NCBI GenBank assembly: GCA_016212505.1
Contig: JACRGB010000027.1
Location: 1-42,354 of the forward strand
Direction: 5' to 3'
DNA length: 42,354 bases
Source: Microcaldota archaeon
GTDB lineage: Archaea; Micrarchaeota; Micrarchaeia; Anstonellales; Bilamarchaeaceae
The position numbers and the translations under genes were made by a program. Under the pieces are notes generated by a model. It was not told where the DNA came from. It made no database searches and saw nothing but the letters and a program-made list of their open reading frames with translations. Numbering within the stretch: position 1 is the first letter of the stretch; every line of letters begins with the position of its first letter. This document shows, piece after piece, positions 7,892 through 15,562 of the stretch.

Positions 7892-8154
7892 GCAGGGATG
7901 ACAGAGCCCGGTCAAGGGAGTTTTCAGTCTTGAGTTTCCCGTTTTGGGAAATCGAAACTGGGAACAGGAAACTGAAAACCCGACTAAATGTGCGGCGCTT
8001 AGGACGCCGTGGCTTAGTGCCTGCGCAGGTTCAAAACCCATTACTTTTGATTTATGCTTGCCTTCTGGCAAAAGTAAAGGGATTGGTCAAAAGCCAACCA
8101 GTTTCATTCCGTAACGAAACGGAAAACTGGAAACTGAGAATCCTGCTCCCTGCA
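7892..8154 (+). tRNA. tRNA-Leu(UAG) with introns in the D loop and the T loop
   Basis: The acceptor GCAGGGA (7892-7898) pairs with TCCCTGC (8147-8153) and is followed by discriminator A. The anticodon arm CGGCG-CTTAGGA-CGCCG gives anticodon TAG. The D stem is ACA/TGT with loop GAGCCCGGTCAA, interrupted by about 72 nt (about 7916-7987). A class II variable arm follows. The T stem GCAGG/CCTGC has its loop split after TTCAAA by about 105 nt (about 8036-8140). The spliced product is about 86 nt, right for tRNA-Leu. Both introns are non-canonical and hairpin-rich; the anticodon loop is uninterrupted. The gene lies 93 nt before a tyrosine recombinase and is the probable integration target. ORFs called here are shadows. 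Confidence 0.9.
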
Positions 8155-8165
8155 ATTCTATCTGA
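8144..8165 (+). repeat. attL-like sequence at tRNA-Leu 3' end
   Basis: TGCTCCCTGCAATT spans the last T-stem bases, acceptor 3' strand and discriminator of tRNA-Leu. It matches 14 of 14 bases at 31222, and 19 of 22 when extended. The inner TGCTCCCTGCA recurs at 29369 and 32168 in the same orientation. The adjacent recombinase makes this the likely attachment site. Confidence 0.5.
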
Positions 8166-8181
8166 CCAGAGGGCGCACCCG

Positions 8182-8205
8182 AATTTGACAGAATTCTGTC
8201 AAATT
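8182..8205. promoter_or_regulatory. 24-bp palindromic operator before the recombinase gene
   Basis: A perfect palindrome with half-site AATTTGACAGAA. Its right edge is 43 nt before the recombinase ATG and about 7 nt before an A/T-rich TATA-like stretch. Near-identical sites lie at 9590 and 19106 with the same geometry. Confidence 0.8.
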
Positions 8206-8247
8206 TCGCAACAAAATTAAAATAGCCCTTTTGTTGGAGTGGTGCAT

Positions 8248-9459
8248 ATGGGAAAACTTGATTTGTACAATTACCCCAAGAGGCTTGAGGGGGCGTTAGG
8301 TATGCTAAGGCAAGAGCACATCTGCGAAGAGAATAAACAGGACATAGTATCTTTTACGAAGGTACGGCTTGCCAAAGGCTCAGGACACGGCAGAGTGGCA
8401 AAAATAGTTTATTGCCTTAGGAACATGGCAAAATGGCTGAATAAGCCTTATAGGCAGGCAACGAAAGACGATTTGATAGGCCTCATTGGCGACTTGGAGG
8501 CCAATGTCAACTATGCCGAGCATACAAAATATGACTACAAGGTAGTCCTAAAAATGTTCTACAAATGGCTTTTGGGCAATGACGAATTTTTCCCTCCAGA
8601 AATAAGATGGCTCGGCCTGAAGCTTAAGAACGAAAACCACAAACTGCCCGAGCAATTGCTTACCGAAGATGAGGTATTGAAATTAGCCAACATGGCGGAA
8701 AATCTAAGAGACAAAGCGCTGATTTTGACATTATATGAGGCAGGCTGCCGGATTGGAGAGCTATTATCAATACAAATGAAAAACGTGCAATTTGACCAGC
8801 ATGGTGCCATTCTTAGAGTTAGCGGAAAAACAGGCGACAGACGCATAAGAGTGATAAGTTCCGCACCAATTCTTGGCTCATGGATCAATATGTATCCAAG
8901 ATCATCTGATCCGGATGCACCATTATGGCCATCAACCTGGAGAAACAAAAACTGCGGCATGAAAACATTGGCCTACGGCACATTGTATCAATCGCTCAAG
9001 GATCTTGCAGTAAAGGCAGGGGTTAAGAAAAAAGTTCATCCGCATTTGTTCAGGCATTCCCGAGCTACCGCATTAGCTGGAAAACTTACCGAGGCGCAGA
9101 TGAAGGAGTTGTTTGGGTGGGTTCAGGGTAGCGATATGGCTGCAACGTATGTACACCTTAGCGGCAGGGACGTTGATAACGCTTTGTTGAAATTGCACGG
9201 CTTGGCTAAGCCAGATGAAGAGCAGGAGAATAAAATGAAAGTGCAGGTCTGCCAAAGGTGCAAAGAACATAATTCGCCAATATCGAAATTCTGCACAAAG
9301 TGCGGTTTGCCTCTGGACGAAAAATTCCTAATGAGAGTAGAAAAGGAAATACAAACGGGCAATTATGTAGAAAACAAGCTATGGGAAAATGAGGAGTACA
9401 GAGAGTTTAAAATGAAGATGATAATGAAATTGGGTTTGGATAAACAGCTGATTCATTGA
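8248..9459 (+). CDS. Tyrosine recombinase (integrase) with C-terminal zinc ribbon
   Basis: About 403 aa. An N-terminal SAM-like core-binding domain (about 10-130) precedes the catalytic domain, where AGCRIGELL holds the first Arg, SGKTGDRRIR the beta-strand Lys, HLFRHSRAT the HxxR pair, and GSDMAATYVHLSG the Tyr nucleophile. After the catalytic domain comes a zinc ribbon, CQRCKEHNSPISKFCTKCG, common in archaeal XerA-like and plasmid integrases. ATG 8248 lies 8 nt after GGAG and fits better than the GTG codons just upstream. The gene sits directly downstream of tRNA-Leu under the palindromic operator, so it is probably the element's own integrase. Confidence 0.93.
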   Translation: MGKLDLYNYPKRLEGALGMLRQEHICEENKQDIVSFTKVRLAKGSGHGRVAKIVYCLRNMAKWLNKPYRQATKDDLIGLIGDLEANVNYAEHTKYDYKVVLKMFYKWLLGNDEFFPPEIRWLGLKLKNENHKLPEQLLTEDEVLKLANMAENLRDKALILTLYEAGCRIGELLSIQMKNVQFDQHGAILRVSGKTGDRRIRVISSAPILGSWINMYPRSSDPDAPLWPSTWRNKNCGMKTLAYGTLYQSLKDLAVKAGVKKKVHPHLFRHSRATALAGKLTEAQMKELFGWVQGSDMAATYVHLSGRDVDNALLKLHGLAKPDEEQENKMKVQVCQRCKEHNSPISKFCTKCGLPLDEKFLMRVEKEIQTGNYVENKLWENEEYREFKMKMIMKLGLDKQLIH

Positions 9460-9548
9460 TCTTTCTTTTTTGATTTTTTTGCCAATTTTCGCATTTCCAC
9501 ATACCACTGAGGCAAAAACTTTTCCAGTTCCTTATCATCGTCTTCCAT
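9453..9548 (-). CDS. 31-aa charged small protein, operator-controlled
   Basis: Too short for the ORF track. It encodes MEDDDKELEKFLPQWYVEMR and a lysine-rich tail. The stop overlaps the last codons of the recombinase on the opposite strand. Support comes mainly from its promoter: the 24-bp operator at 9590-9613 ends 42 nt before its ATG with a TATA-like AAATAAATA between, the same geometry as for the recombinase and the methyltransferase. No ribosome site is visible, as expected for a leaderless transcript. Function unknown; a small regulatory or excision-type protein is a guess. Confidence 0.5.
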   Translation of the reverse strand: MEDDDKELEKFLPQWYVEMRKLAKKSKKKDQ

Positions 9549-9589
9549 GAGAATTTTAGGCAATTGAGACTATTTATTTTCTCTTGTAA

Positions 9590-9613
9590 AATTTGATAAA
9601 ATCCTGTCAAATT
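9590..9613. promoter_or_regulatory. 24-bp operator, second copy
   Basis: Matches the perfect operator at 8182 at 20 of 24 positions; the right half CTGTCAAATT is intact. It faces the 31-aa gene on the minus strand, edge-to-start distance 42 nt. Confidence 0.7.
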
Positions 9614-9665
9614 GCAGAATCAAAGCCCAAATCCCAAGACTTTCCAGCATTTCAGGGCAAAATGC

Positions 9666-9682
9666 GAATTAAGGCTTAATTC
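9666..9682. promoter_or_regulatory. Palindrome upstream of the wHTH gene
   Basis: GAATTAAG-G-CTTAATTC is a perfect 17-bp palindrome about 85-100 nt before the small wHTH gene. It could be an operator; nothing else supports it. The surrounding 9614-9725 stretch holds no gene I can see. Confidence 0.35.
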
Positions 9683-9767
9683 CTTCAAATTTCCTTAGAA
9701 TTTCCTTACTCTATCGTCTGAGAGGTTGCTAGGAAAGGAAATATACACTGTGTCATTTAAGGTATTT

Positions 9768-9995
9768 ATGCGGGATTTGAGATTTATCTTCGTGGCTAAG
9801 ATTGTTGATGCAGTAAACAAGATCCTTGAGTTCATTGCTGATAAACCGGTTAGTGTCCACCAGATAGTTTGCAAGACAAAACTGCATACGAATACGGTAA
9901 ATTCCTATCTGGAGATAATCGAAAAAATTCAAAGCTCAAAAAAGATAAAGAAAATTGTTAAAAAGTCAAGAGTTTTCTTTGTCAGAGACTTTTAA
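9768..9995 (+). CDS. Small winged-helix DNA-binding protein
   Basis: About 75 aa from ATG 9768, chosen because AAGG lies about 5 nt upstream; the track start (TTG 9726) has its GAGG too close, and GTG 9750 is a further alternative. The centre VSVHQIVCKTKLHTNTVNSYLEII is a typical helix-turn-helix of the ArsR/MarR-like winged-helix type, followed by a lysine-rich wing (KKIKKIVKKSR). It is a plausible regulator of the 24-bp operator regulon, since such element-encoded small regulators are common, but the Lrp gene is an equal candidate. Confidence 0.65.
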   Translation: MRDLRFIFVAKIVDAVNKILEFIADKPVSVHQIVCKTKLHTNTVNSYLEIIEKIQSSKKIKKIVKKSRVFFVRDF

Positions 9996-10005
9996 CAATG
10001 CGAGG

Positions 10006-10290
10006 TCAATCTCCTGCTTTTTTTCTACAATCTTCTACGATTTCCCTCGGAATAAACTTAAGTGCAATAATGATTAAACTAGGAACAATAATTAAATCAT
10101 CAAGCTGACCTAGGATTGGTATAAATTCTGGAATTAAATCAAAAGGCATTAGAAAATAACCGATAGCCAAAGCCAGCAGAAGCTTCGGAACTTTGGGAGT
10201 TCTTTTATCACTTAGTACAAGCCGATATACTTTTATCTCTCGTTTTAATTTTCGGGAAAGTTCCTTTAGTTTTTCAAACATTATTTCCAT
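10006..10290 (-). CDS. YkvA-family (DUF1232) membrane protein
   Basis: A 94-aa protein with a basic amphipathic N-terminus (about 1-30) and the DUF1232 signature VPKLLLALAIGYFLMPFDLIPEFIPILGQLDDL, in which the first membrane helix runs into the DLIPEF motif, then a second helix (LIIVPSLIIIALKFIP). Function of the family is not established; it is a small inner-membrane protein. It overlaps the end of the upstream Lrp gene by 10 nt, so the two are cotranscribed. Confidence 0.85.
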   Translation of the reverse strand: MEIMFEKLKELSRKLKREIKVYRLVLSDKRTPKVPKLLLALAIGYFLMPFDLIPEFIPILGQLDDLIIVPSLIIIALKFIPREIVEDCRKKAGD

Positions 10291-10715
10291 CCTCTCATTA
10301 CGATAAGCGTCTGTGTTTGCGTGATATCCGGGAATTTTCTAAGGTAATTAAAAACAAACTGATCCAATTCCTTAATGCTCCCAACTCTTATCTTTATGAT
10401 GATGTCAAACTCACCCGCTATTGCGCCTATGTCTTCGACCTCATCGTGTTTGGTCATATCATTCATCATTGAAGTATAATCAGCTCCAGGTTTCGTTCTC
10501 ACTAAAACATAAGCTGAGGTTTCTTTTCCAAGTTTTTCATAATTCAATGCGAGCGTGTATGCCTCAATTACGCCAAGCTCTTCCAACTTCCGGATCCTCC
10601 TATTGATTGTTGCAGAGGAAAACTTTGTTATCTTGGAAAGCTCCCTAGCCGACAGCCTCGAATCACGCTTTAATTCGTGGATTATCTTCCAATCTACATC
10701 ATCCAATTGTTCCAT
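10281..10715 (-). CDS. Lrp/AsnC-family transcription regulator
   Basis: A 144-aa regulator of standard length. The N-terminal winged HTH is DDVDWKIIHELKRDSRLSARELSKIT...SSATINRRIRKLEELGVI (about 5-52). The C-terminal RAM/ACT domain (about 65-144) includes AYVLVRTKPG and a GEFDIIIKIRVGS strand. Lrp proteins form octamers or dimers and regulate in response to amino acids or other small ligands. A TGATAC/GTATCA dyad sits just before its ATG, suggesting autoregulation. It is cotranscribed with the YkvA gene and lies inside the putative element. Confidence 0.9.
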   Translation of the reverse strand: MEQLDDVDWKIIHELKRDSRLSARELSKITKFSSATINRRIRKLEELGVIEAYTLALNYEKLGKETSAYVLVRTKPGADYTSMMNDMTKHDEVEDIGAIAGEFDIIIKIRVGSIKELDQFVFNYLRKFPDITQTQTLIVMRGWK

Positions 10716-10717
10716 AA

Positions 10718-10753
10718 TGATACAGTTGTATCAAAAAGGTTAAAAATTAACCT
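10718..10753. promoter_or_regulatory. Dyads before the Lrp gene
   Basis: TGATAC-AGTT-GTATCA (10718-10733) touches the Lrp start region, and GGTTAA-AAA-TTAACC (10739-10753) follows. The position fits autoregulation. They differ from the 24-bp operator. Confidence 0.45.
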
Positions 10754-10836
10754 CAAATTGAGACATAGATATAAATACAACATTTGCCACAATAGTCATT
10801 CATGTACAACAATGCTTTGCATGAGGCCAGAGGTGT

Positions 10837-11906
10837 ATGGAACCACATTTCCAGTACGCTGGACTGAATGCAAGGATAATCAAAAACGAAACTGCCTTGA
10901 TGGCACAGACTTTGGGACATGAAAATTTATGCAGAAAAGAGTATGAAGATCGGCTTATTGCCGCAATAAAACCAATAGCACACGGAAACTCATGCGAGAA
11001 CCTTTTTGTGCATGGACCCGCTGGATCTGGGAAAACAACGATGATAAAACACGTTTTGGATCAACTGAAACTTTACAATCCGAGAGTTTTATCCCTGTAC
11101 GTTAATTGCTGGTATCACAGCACCTCAATGGCCATATTTACCAAAATAGCCGATGCCTTGGGCGAACCTGTATCAAGAAGAGGAAGGGCGACTGATGAGA
11201 TATTCGACCGTATCATAGAGCTTATGAAATACCAAAAAACTCCAGTCATGCTTGTTCTTGATGAGATAGATGGCCTTGTGCACAGAGACGATACAAGAGT
11301 GCTACACAACATTGCCAGAATAGCCCCTGATGAGGCACGATTTGGTGTTATTGGAATATCTGACGATAGTCACGTACTTTCAAGAGTACATACGAAAATC
11401 AGGGATCATCTTCGTTTTACTCCTTTTGAGATAAAGGGTTATAACAAAGAACAATTATTTGGGTTGCTGAAAAGGAGAGCTGAAACCGGACTGATTGAAG
11501 ACTCCTACAAAGACGAATCTCTGGATAGAATCGCAGAGTTGGCCTTTGATAATAATGGCAACGGCAAATTTGCCCTTGAGCTTCTATGGAAAGTGCCAAG
11601 CACGCAGAGGCAAAAGGCAATGTAGTTCTTTCATTGGAAGATATCGAAGAAATAAATAAACTGATTAATGCAAAAGAACCAGTTTTGAGAGAAGAGGAGC
11701 TTCTCATTGTTGAAATTTTGAAAAGCGGCCAGATAACCTCATCTGAATTGTATTGGCTATTTCAGAAAAAACTTAGGATAAGCAGGCGGCAGATATTCAA
11801 TTACGTGATTGGATTGGAACGCAAAGGGATTATTGAAACGAAGCTTATCCAGAGAGGAAATAGTCCAGGCTTCAAGCTCATCAAACTGAAAGATGGGGGT
11901 GTTTAA
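10837..11906 (+). pseudogene. Orc1/Cdc6-like replication initiator, split by a frameshift
   Basis: Frame 1 (10837-11625) has the family opening RIIKNETAL, Walker A GPAGSGKTT, Walker B VMLVLDEIDGL, a sensor-1 region FGVIGIS and NGNGKFALELLWK, where it runs into unrelated residues and stops. Frame 2 (11586-11906) picks up exactly there with AKHAEAKGNVVLSLEDI and continues into a winged-helix DNA-binding domain (RISRRQIFNYVIGLERKGII). A minus-one shift at TGGAAAGTG would restore one protein of about 356 aa. The second half has its own ATG (11586), so two polypeptides could still be made. Likely the element's replication initiator; decayed, sequencing error or recoded. Confidence 0.8.
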
Positions 11907-11907
11907 A

Positions 11908-12087
11908 ATGGAAGAAAAGCATTTGATAACGGCGGGACGGGTGAAGCTGTTCCTGCAACAAAACGGGATGAGAATAGCTAATGAAACATACGATGCGATA
12001 GATGCCAAGCTGAAATCAGTTCTTATGGGCGCCGTAAAAAGGGCAGAGAAAAACAGACGTTCAACAGTATTGCCTCATGATTTGTAG
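11908..12087 (+). CDS. Small histone-fold-like protein
   Basis: 59 aa from ATG 11908, which follows GGGGGTG; the track's upstream ATG is inside that ribosome site and overlaps the orc1 stop. The pattern of a short N-terminal helix (VKLFLQQNG), a long central helix (ETYDAIDAKLKSVLMGAVKRAEKN) and the ending RRSTVLPHDL matches the histone-fold layout, where the last part equals the R-x-T-V-x-x-x-D loop and helix of archaeal histones. It is cotranscribed with the split orc1. It may help package or partition element DNA; this is inferred from fold resemblance. Confidence 0.6.
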   Translation: MEEKHLITAGRVKLFLQQNGMRIANETYDAIDAKLKSVLMGAVKRAEKNRRSTVLPHDL

Positions 12088-12120
12088 CAAAAGCCAATTC
12101 TTAATGTTTCTTTAATGCGG

Positions 12121-12208
12121 GGCGTCAATTCGCCAAAATCGGCATTCACAAGCTTATTTTGCACATTAAGGATTCCTTAATGTTCATTAGTTCTGGGCGC
12201 CAGAACTA
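12121..12208. terminator. Convergent terminator region with two perfect hairpins
   Basis: ACATTAAGGA-T-TCCTTAATGT (12163-12183) and TAGTTCTGG-GCG-CCAGAACTA (12188-12208), plus GGCG/CGCC (12121-12134), lie between the convergent histone-fold and virB4 genes. No gene is visible in this 150-nt gap. Confidence 0.55.
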
Positions 12209-12240
12209 GCGAATTTGCATAAAAATTCCTCCCATTAATA

Positions 12241-14652
12241 TTATTGCCCCAGTACCTGTTTTACTTTATCCTCTATCTCTGTCCGTAGTATTACCTTGCC
12301 GTATTTCTCAAAATCCTTTTTCCAGTCCCTGTGTGTAACAAGGATATAGCAGTCGTCATATTCCTGTGCAATCTTTTCATATTTTTGTTTAGTTTCTTCG
12401 GGATGCTTTTCTTCCATCACTCCAGTTTCAACTTCAAAACAGATTTTTCTCTTGTTGTTTGTCATCACAACTACATCTGGATTGTGAGTCGCATACAAAA
12501 CAACATGGTCGGTGTATTTTTTTGCTTCCGCCTCTATTATCTTGCAGAAAAAGAAATGCACCGGGCCTTCGTTGGGGCGTGGTGTCACATAATATCTTTG
12601 GCCTCTTCCTTTTCCAAACGGATTGATTTCGATTTCCGTATACTCCTCATTTTCAAGCATTCTGCATTGATCTTCTGTCAAGTCCTTTTTTAGGTAAAAT
12701 CCCTGATAAATATCGAATATTTTTACCCCTTCTTTTTGTTCCTTCTGTTCATCCTTTGGCGTTTTCATTTTCCTTACCTCTTCCGGATCGGTGGTTATCA
12801 TGTCATGGATCTTTGGAGACGGCTTGGCGAAAAATTTCTGCCTGCCATGCTCGGTTATGATAAGCCCGTGCCCCTTGGTGCACTTTATCAGATAGTCCTT
12901 TTCGTTGCGGTTGAGCTTGAGCACGCCGCTGATAAGGTCAATATTGGAGGTGCTCTGCTTCATGAGGATTTTGACCGAAGTCTGGTTGAGGATGGATTTT
13001 CCGCCTTCCCTGCCGAGCAAATCCTCTATCTCCTGTGTTATGAAGCCTATTGAGGCGTTGAATTTCCTTGATGTTTTTATCAGGTTAAGCAGGTACTCCT
13101 CTGCTTCCTTGCTGCGCAGCAATGCCCAGCCTTCGTCTATCAAAAGCACTTTTGCATTTTTATCCTTCTCAATCTCCCTTTTGATAAAATCCAGCACAAG
13201 AAACATCATCAATGGCTTTACCGCATGGGGCAATTCGCTAAGGTCAAAGTTCAGGAACTTATTCCTCAGATCTATGTCGGTTTGCCTATCCATGAAGCCA
13301 AAAAAGCCGTTCCTGCAATACATCCCGATGCGGTTGATAAGAACCTGCACGCTTCTGGTATCTGAGGACAATTGCTTTTTATCCGCCTTCTCAAGGTCTT
13401 TGAGCTGTGATCCTAGTACGCCGTACATTTCACTGAAAGTAGGAGGCTCTCTTTTCCATGTTTCCGGATCGTTCCTGAAAATCCCTTTCTGCTCATAAAC
13501 GCGGGGCAGTACCCGGTTAAGCACCCCTTTCTGGCTTTCGCTCAACCCTCCAACGATTATGTCGAATATTGAAACAAGGGTAAGGAGCTTGCTGCCAAGA
13601 TCCTGGCCTGCAAGGTCAAATACATTTATCATTGATTTTGAAACCCTTGAAAGCTCGATATTTTCCCCGCCGAATTTCTTGCAGATCTCCTTGTATTCCG
13701 CGTTCGGGTCAAGTATGAATATCTTGGTAGCCTCTGCAAAAAGTATCTGAAGCATGAGGTATTTTGCAGTGTAGCTTTTTCCTGAACCGCTTATCCCAAG
13801 GATAAAAAAATGCTTGTTCGACATTGTACCAAAATCTATGAAGATCGGGTTAAGGGTCTCTTCTTCATGTGCAAACAGGATGCCCTTTTTATCAGAATCA
13901 GAGGATGAAAGGAAAGGGAACGTTGCAGCTAAAGGATAAGTTGGAAACTCCTGCTGCACGCTCAGCTCATCAATGCTTAATGGCAGGCAGGAGCGCAGCC
14001 CTTCATACATTCTGTAATTTGTTGTTTTTGGAATGATCAATAAGCCGTTGAGGTTGGACTTGCATTTTTCAGTAAGCAGATTCAGGTTCTCCAGGGTTGC
14101 CTCCTTGTTGTCAATGTATAATGAAATCCTGAACAGTTTCTCCTCGCCCTTATAGAGTGCATCGTAAAGCTTTTTCGTATCCGCAAGCTTTATTTCCAAC
14201 GAAGGGTTAGGCGTTCCTTTTGCTGTGCTGGAGATCAGGTCAGCGGTCTGCTTCATTATCTGATTCTGCAAAAATGTTAGCGTATCATTTATTACTGAAG
14301 GGTATAGGTGGATTGAAATATCATAATTCTCATTCTTGTTCAGGAATGCACCAAGCCATCCATCCTCAACTTTTCTCGGGTATCCAACTGCCTGAATGAC
14401 TCGATGATATGTTTCGTTTATTCTTGCATAATCCGGTCTTATTTCAACGTAGGAAGGGGTTATAAGATAGGAAAATATCTCATCCTTGGAGATTGGCCTT
14501 TCATGCTTCTGGGTAAGAAAAGCAGGCAGAACAAACCAGTTTTTCCTTGGCTTTTCTATGTTTATCTTTTCAGCAATTAGCCTGTCCACTTCTTCAGGCG
14601 TAAAGAGTCTTGGTCTTTTATGTTCGATTATAATATCTTTTTCTTCATCCAT
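12241..14652 (-). CDS. virB4: VirB4/TraC-like ATPase with C-terminal nuclease-like domain
   Basis: About 803 aa from ATG 14652 (AAGGAG ten nt upstream; the track's GTG is too close). Residues 1-270 form the divergent N-terminal half of VirB4 proteins. The P-loop NTPase domain shows Walker A GISGSGKSYT (about 288-297), IFILDPNAEY, Walker B VLLIDEGWALL (about 504-514) and a sensor-like FITQEIEDLL. VirB4 powers pilus assembly and DNA transfer at the inner membrane. An added domain (about 640-803) carries THNPDVVV then KICFEVETG, the order of the PD-(D/E)xK nuclease core, which typical VirB4 lacks. It follows the VirB3/PrgI-like gene with overlapping ends. Confidence 0.9.
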   Translation of the reverse strand: MDEEKDIIIEHKRPRLFTPEEVDRLIAEKINIEKPRKNWFVLPAFLTQKHERPISKDEIFSYLITPSYVEIRPDYARINETYHRVIQAVGYPRKVEDGWLGAFLNKNENYDISIHLYPSVINDTLTFLQNQIMKQTADLISSTAKGTPNPSLEIKLADTKKLYDALYKGEEKLFRISLYIDNKEATLENLNLLTEKCKSNLNGLLIIPKTTNYRMYEGLRSCLPLSIDELSVQQEFPTYPLAATFPFLSSSDSDKKGILFAHEEETLNPIFIDFGTMSNKHFFILGISGSGKSYTAKYLMLQILFAEATKIFILDPNAEYKEICKKFGGENIELSRVSKSMINVFDLAGQDLGSKLLTLVSIFDIIVGGLSESQKGVLNRVLPRVYEQKGIFRNDPETWKREPPTFSEMYGVLGSQLKDLEKADKKQLSSDTRSVQVLINRIGMYCRNGFFGFMDRQTDIDLRNKFLNFDLSELPHAVKPLMMFLVLDFIKREIEKDKNAKVLLIDEGWALLRSKEAEEYLLNLIKTSRKFNASIGFITQEIEDLLGREGGKSILNQTSVKILMKQSTSNIDLISGVLKLNRNEKDYLIKCTKGHGLIITEHGRQKFFAKPSPKIHDMITTDPEEVRKMKTPKDEQKEQKEGVKIFDIYQGFYLKKDLTEDQCRMLENEEYTEIEINPFGKGRGQRYYVTPRPNEGPVHFFFCKIIEAEAKKYTDHVVLYATHNPDVVVMTNNKRKICFEVETGVMEEKHPEETKQKYEKIAQEYDDCYILVTHRDWKKDFEKYGKVILRTEIEDKVKQVLGQ

Positions 14653-15553
14653 CTTGCTCACGCTCCTTCAAGAACAATTCGCAGGTCGAAATCCTCCAGA
14701 GATAGTCCTCATTAACCTCGATATAGCCCTCAAAATAGGACATAATCAATGAGATGAGCTGGTTAGTGGTGAGGCGATAGCTCACAAGCCCGCAGTTGCC
14801 CAGCTTTGTCTGTATTATTTTTACCCTTTCGTCAAACTCCCTTAGCTGGGCATCCTTCCGTTTTTCCGAATAGCCCACTTTTTTATACGTTGTCCGATGC
14901 TTTGCGTACTGTGAAGCGGCAGGGTCGTATGGAATGACGATGTAGTACAATCTTTCCTTTACAAAATGCTCTTTGATGAAGCCTTCTTCATACACCTTGA
15001 AGTCGTTGTACAATGCGATAAGGCTCTCATCTTTTGTCTTCAATATCTTTGCCTCATGGTTGCTGAAATAGTCCGCAAGGCTCACATTTACCGTCCTTAT
15101 CAGTATCTGGATTGGATGGGAGAGCTGGTTCAGGAAATCCCTGTAATTCAAGGTGATTGACTTCTGTTTTGCCTCATCCAGCAATTCAAAGTTTATGGGC
15201 TTTACAAGGATTACTGCCCTCATTTCTTTGTTATCCAGGTAAATTACATCGTCCTCTATTTTTTTTATGCCTACAAACGCCCTTATCTTTTTGTCAAGCG
15301 CTCCCCCTAGCCGTGGATTGGTCAGATATCTCCATCTGTCAAGCAGTTTCTTCTCAAGGTCAAAAAGCGCAAAGCCCAGCCCAAGCAATAGCAAAAGGAA
15401 AGCGAGGGTCATTTTACCTTCCTGCATTATTGGAAGGCTATAAGCCAACCCTGCAAGGATCAGGAAAGCGACAAGATAGCCAAGCTGTTTTATATCAAAA
15501 TGCAGGAATATTTTTTCCCGGTATTTTATTTCGTCTGGAATATCATAAGCCAT
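14645..15553 (-). CDS. PrgI/VirB3-like membrane protein with VirB4 N-domain-like part
   Basis: A 302-aa protein. After MAYDIPDEIKYREKIF, two adjacent membrane helices (about 27-60) match the PrgI/VirB3 layout, including the family-typical DIPD start. The soluble part (about 85-302) has VILVKPINFELLDEAKQ and a stretch resembling the N-terminal domain that precedes the ATPase in VirB4/TraC. It overlaps virB4 by a few bases, so the two are translated together. Probably the inner-membrane anchor of the transfer machine that recruits the ATPase. Family assignment rests on motif, topology and context. Confidence 0.75.
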   Translation of the reverse strand: MAYDIPDEIKYREKIFLHFDIKQLGYLVAFLILAGLAYSLPIMQEGKMTLAFLLLLLGLGFALFDLEKKLLDRWRYLTNPRLGGALDKKIRAFVGIKKIEDDVIYLDNKEMRAVILVKPINFELLDEAKQKSITLNYRDFLNQLSHPIQILIRTVNVSLADYFSNHEAKILKTKDESLIALYNDFKVYEEGFIKEHFVKERLYYIVIPYDPAASQYAKHRTTYKKVGYSEKRKDAQLREFDERVKIIQTKLGNCGLVSYRLTTNQLISLIMSYFEGYIEVNEDYLWRISTCELFLKEREQDG

Positions 15554-15562
15554 TCTAACACC

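Noticed and set aside
7784-8220. 95-aa and 96-aa ORFs on both strands
   Set aside because: Both lie over the tRNA-Leu gene and its introns, which account for the sequence.
11586-11625. Programmed -1 frameshift in orc1
   Set aside because: The site TGGAAAGTG is not a standard X_XXY_YYZ slippery heptamer and I see no obvious downstream stimulator; treated as a mutation or sequencing error.
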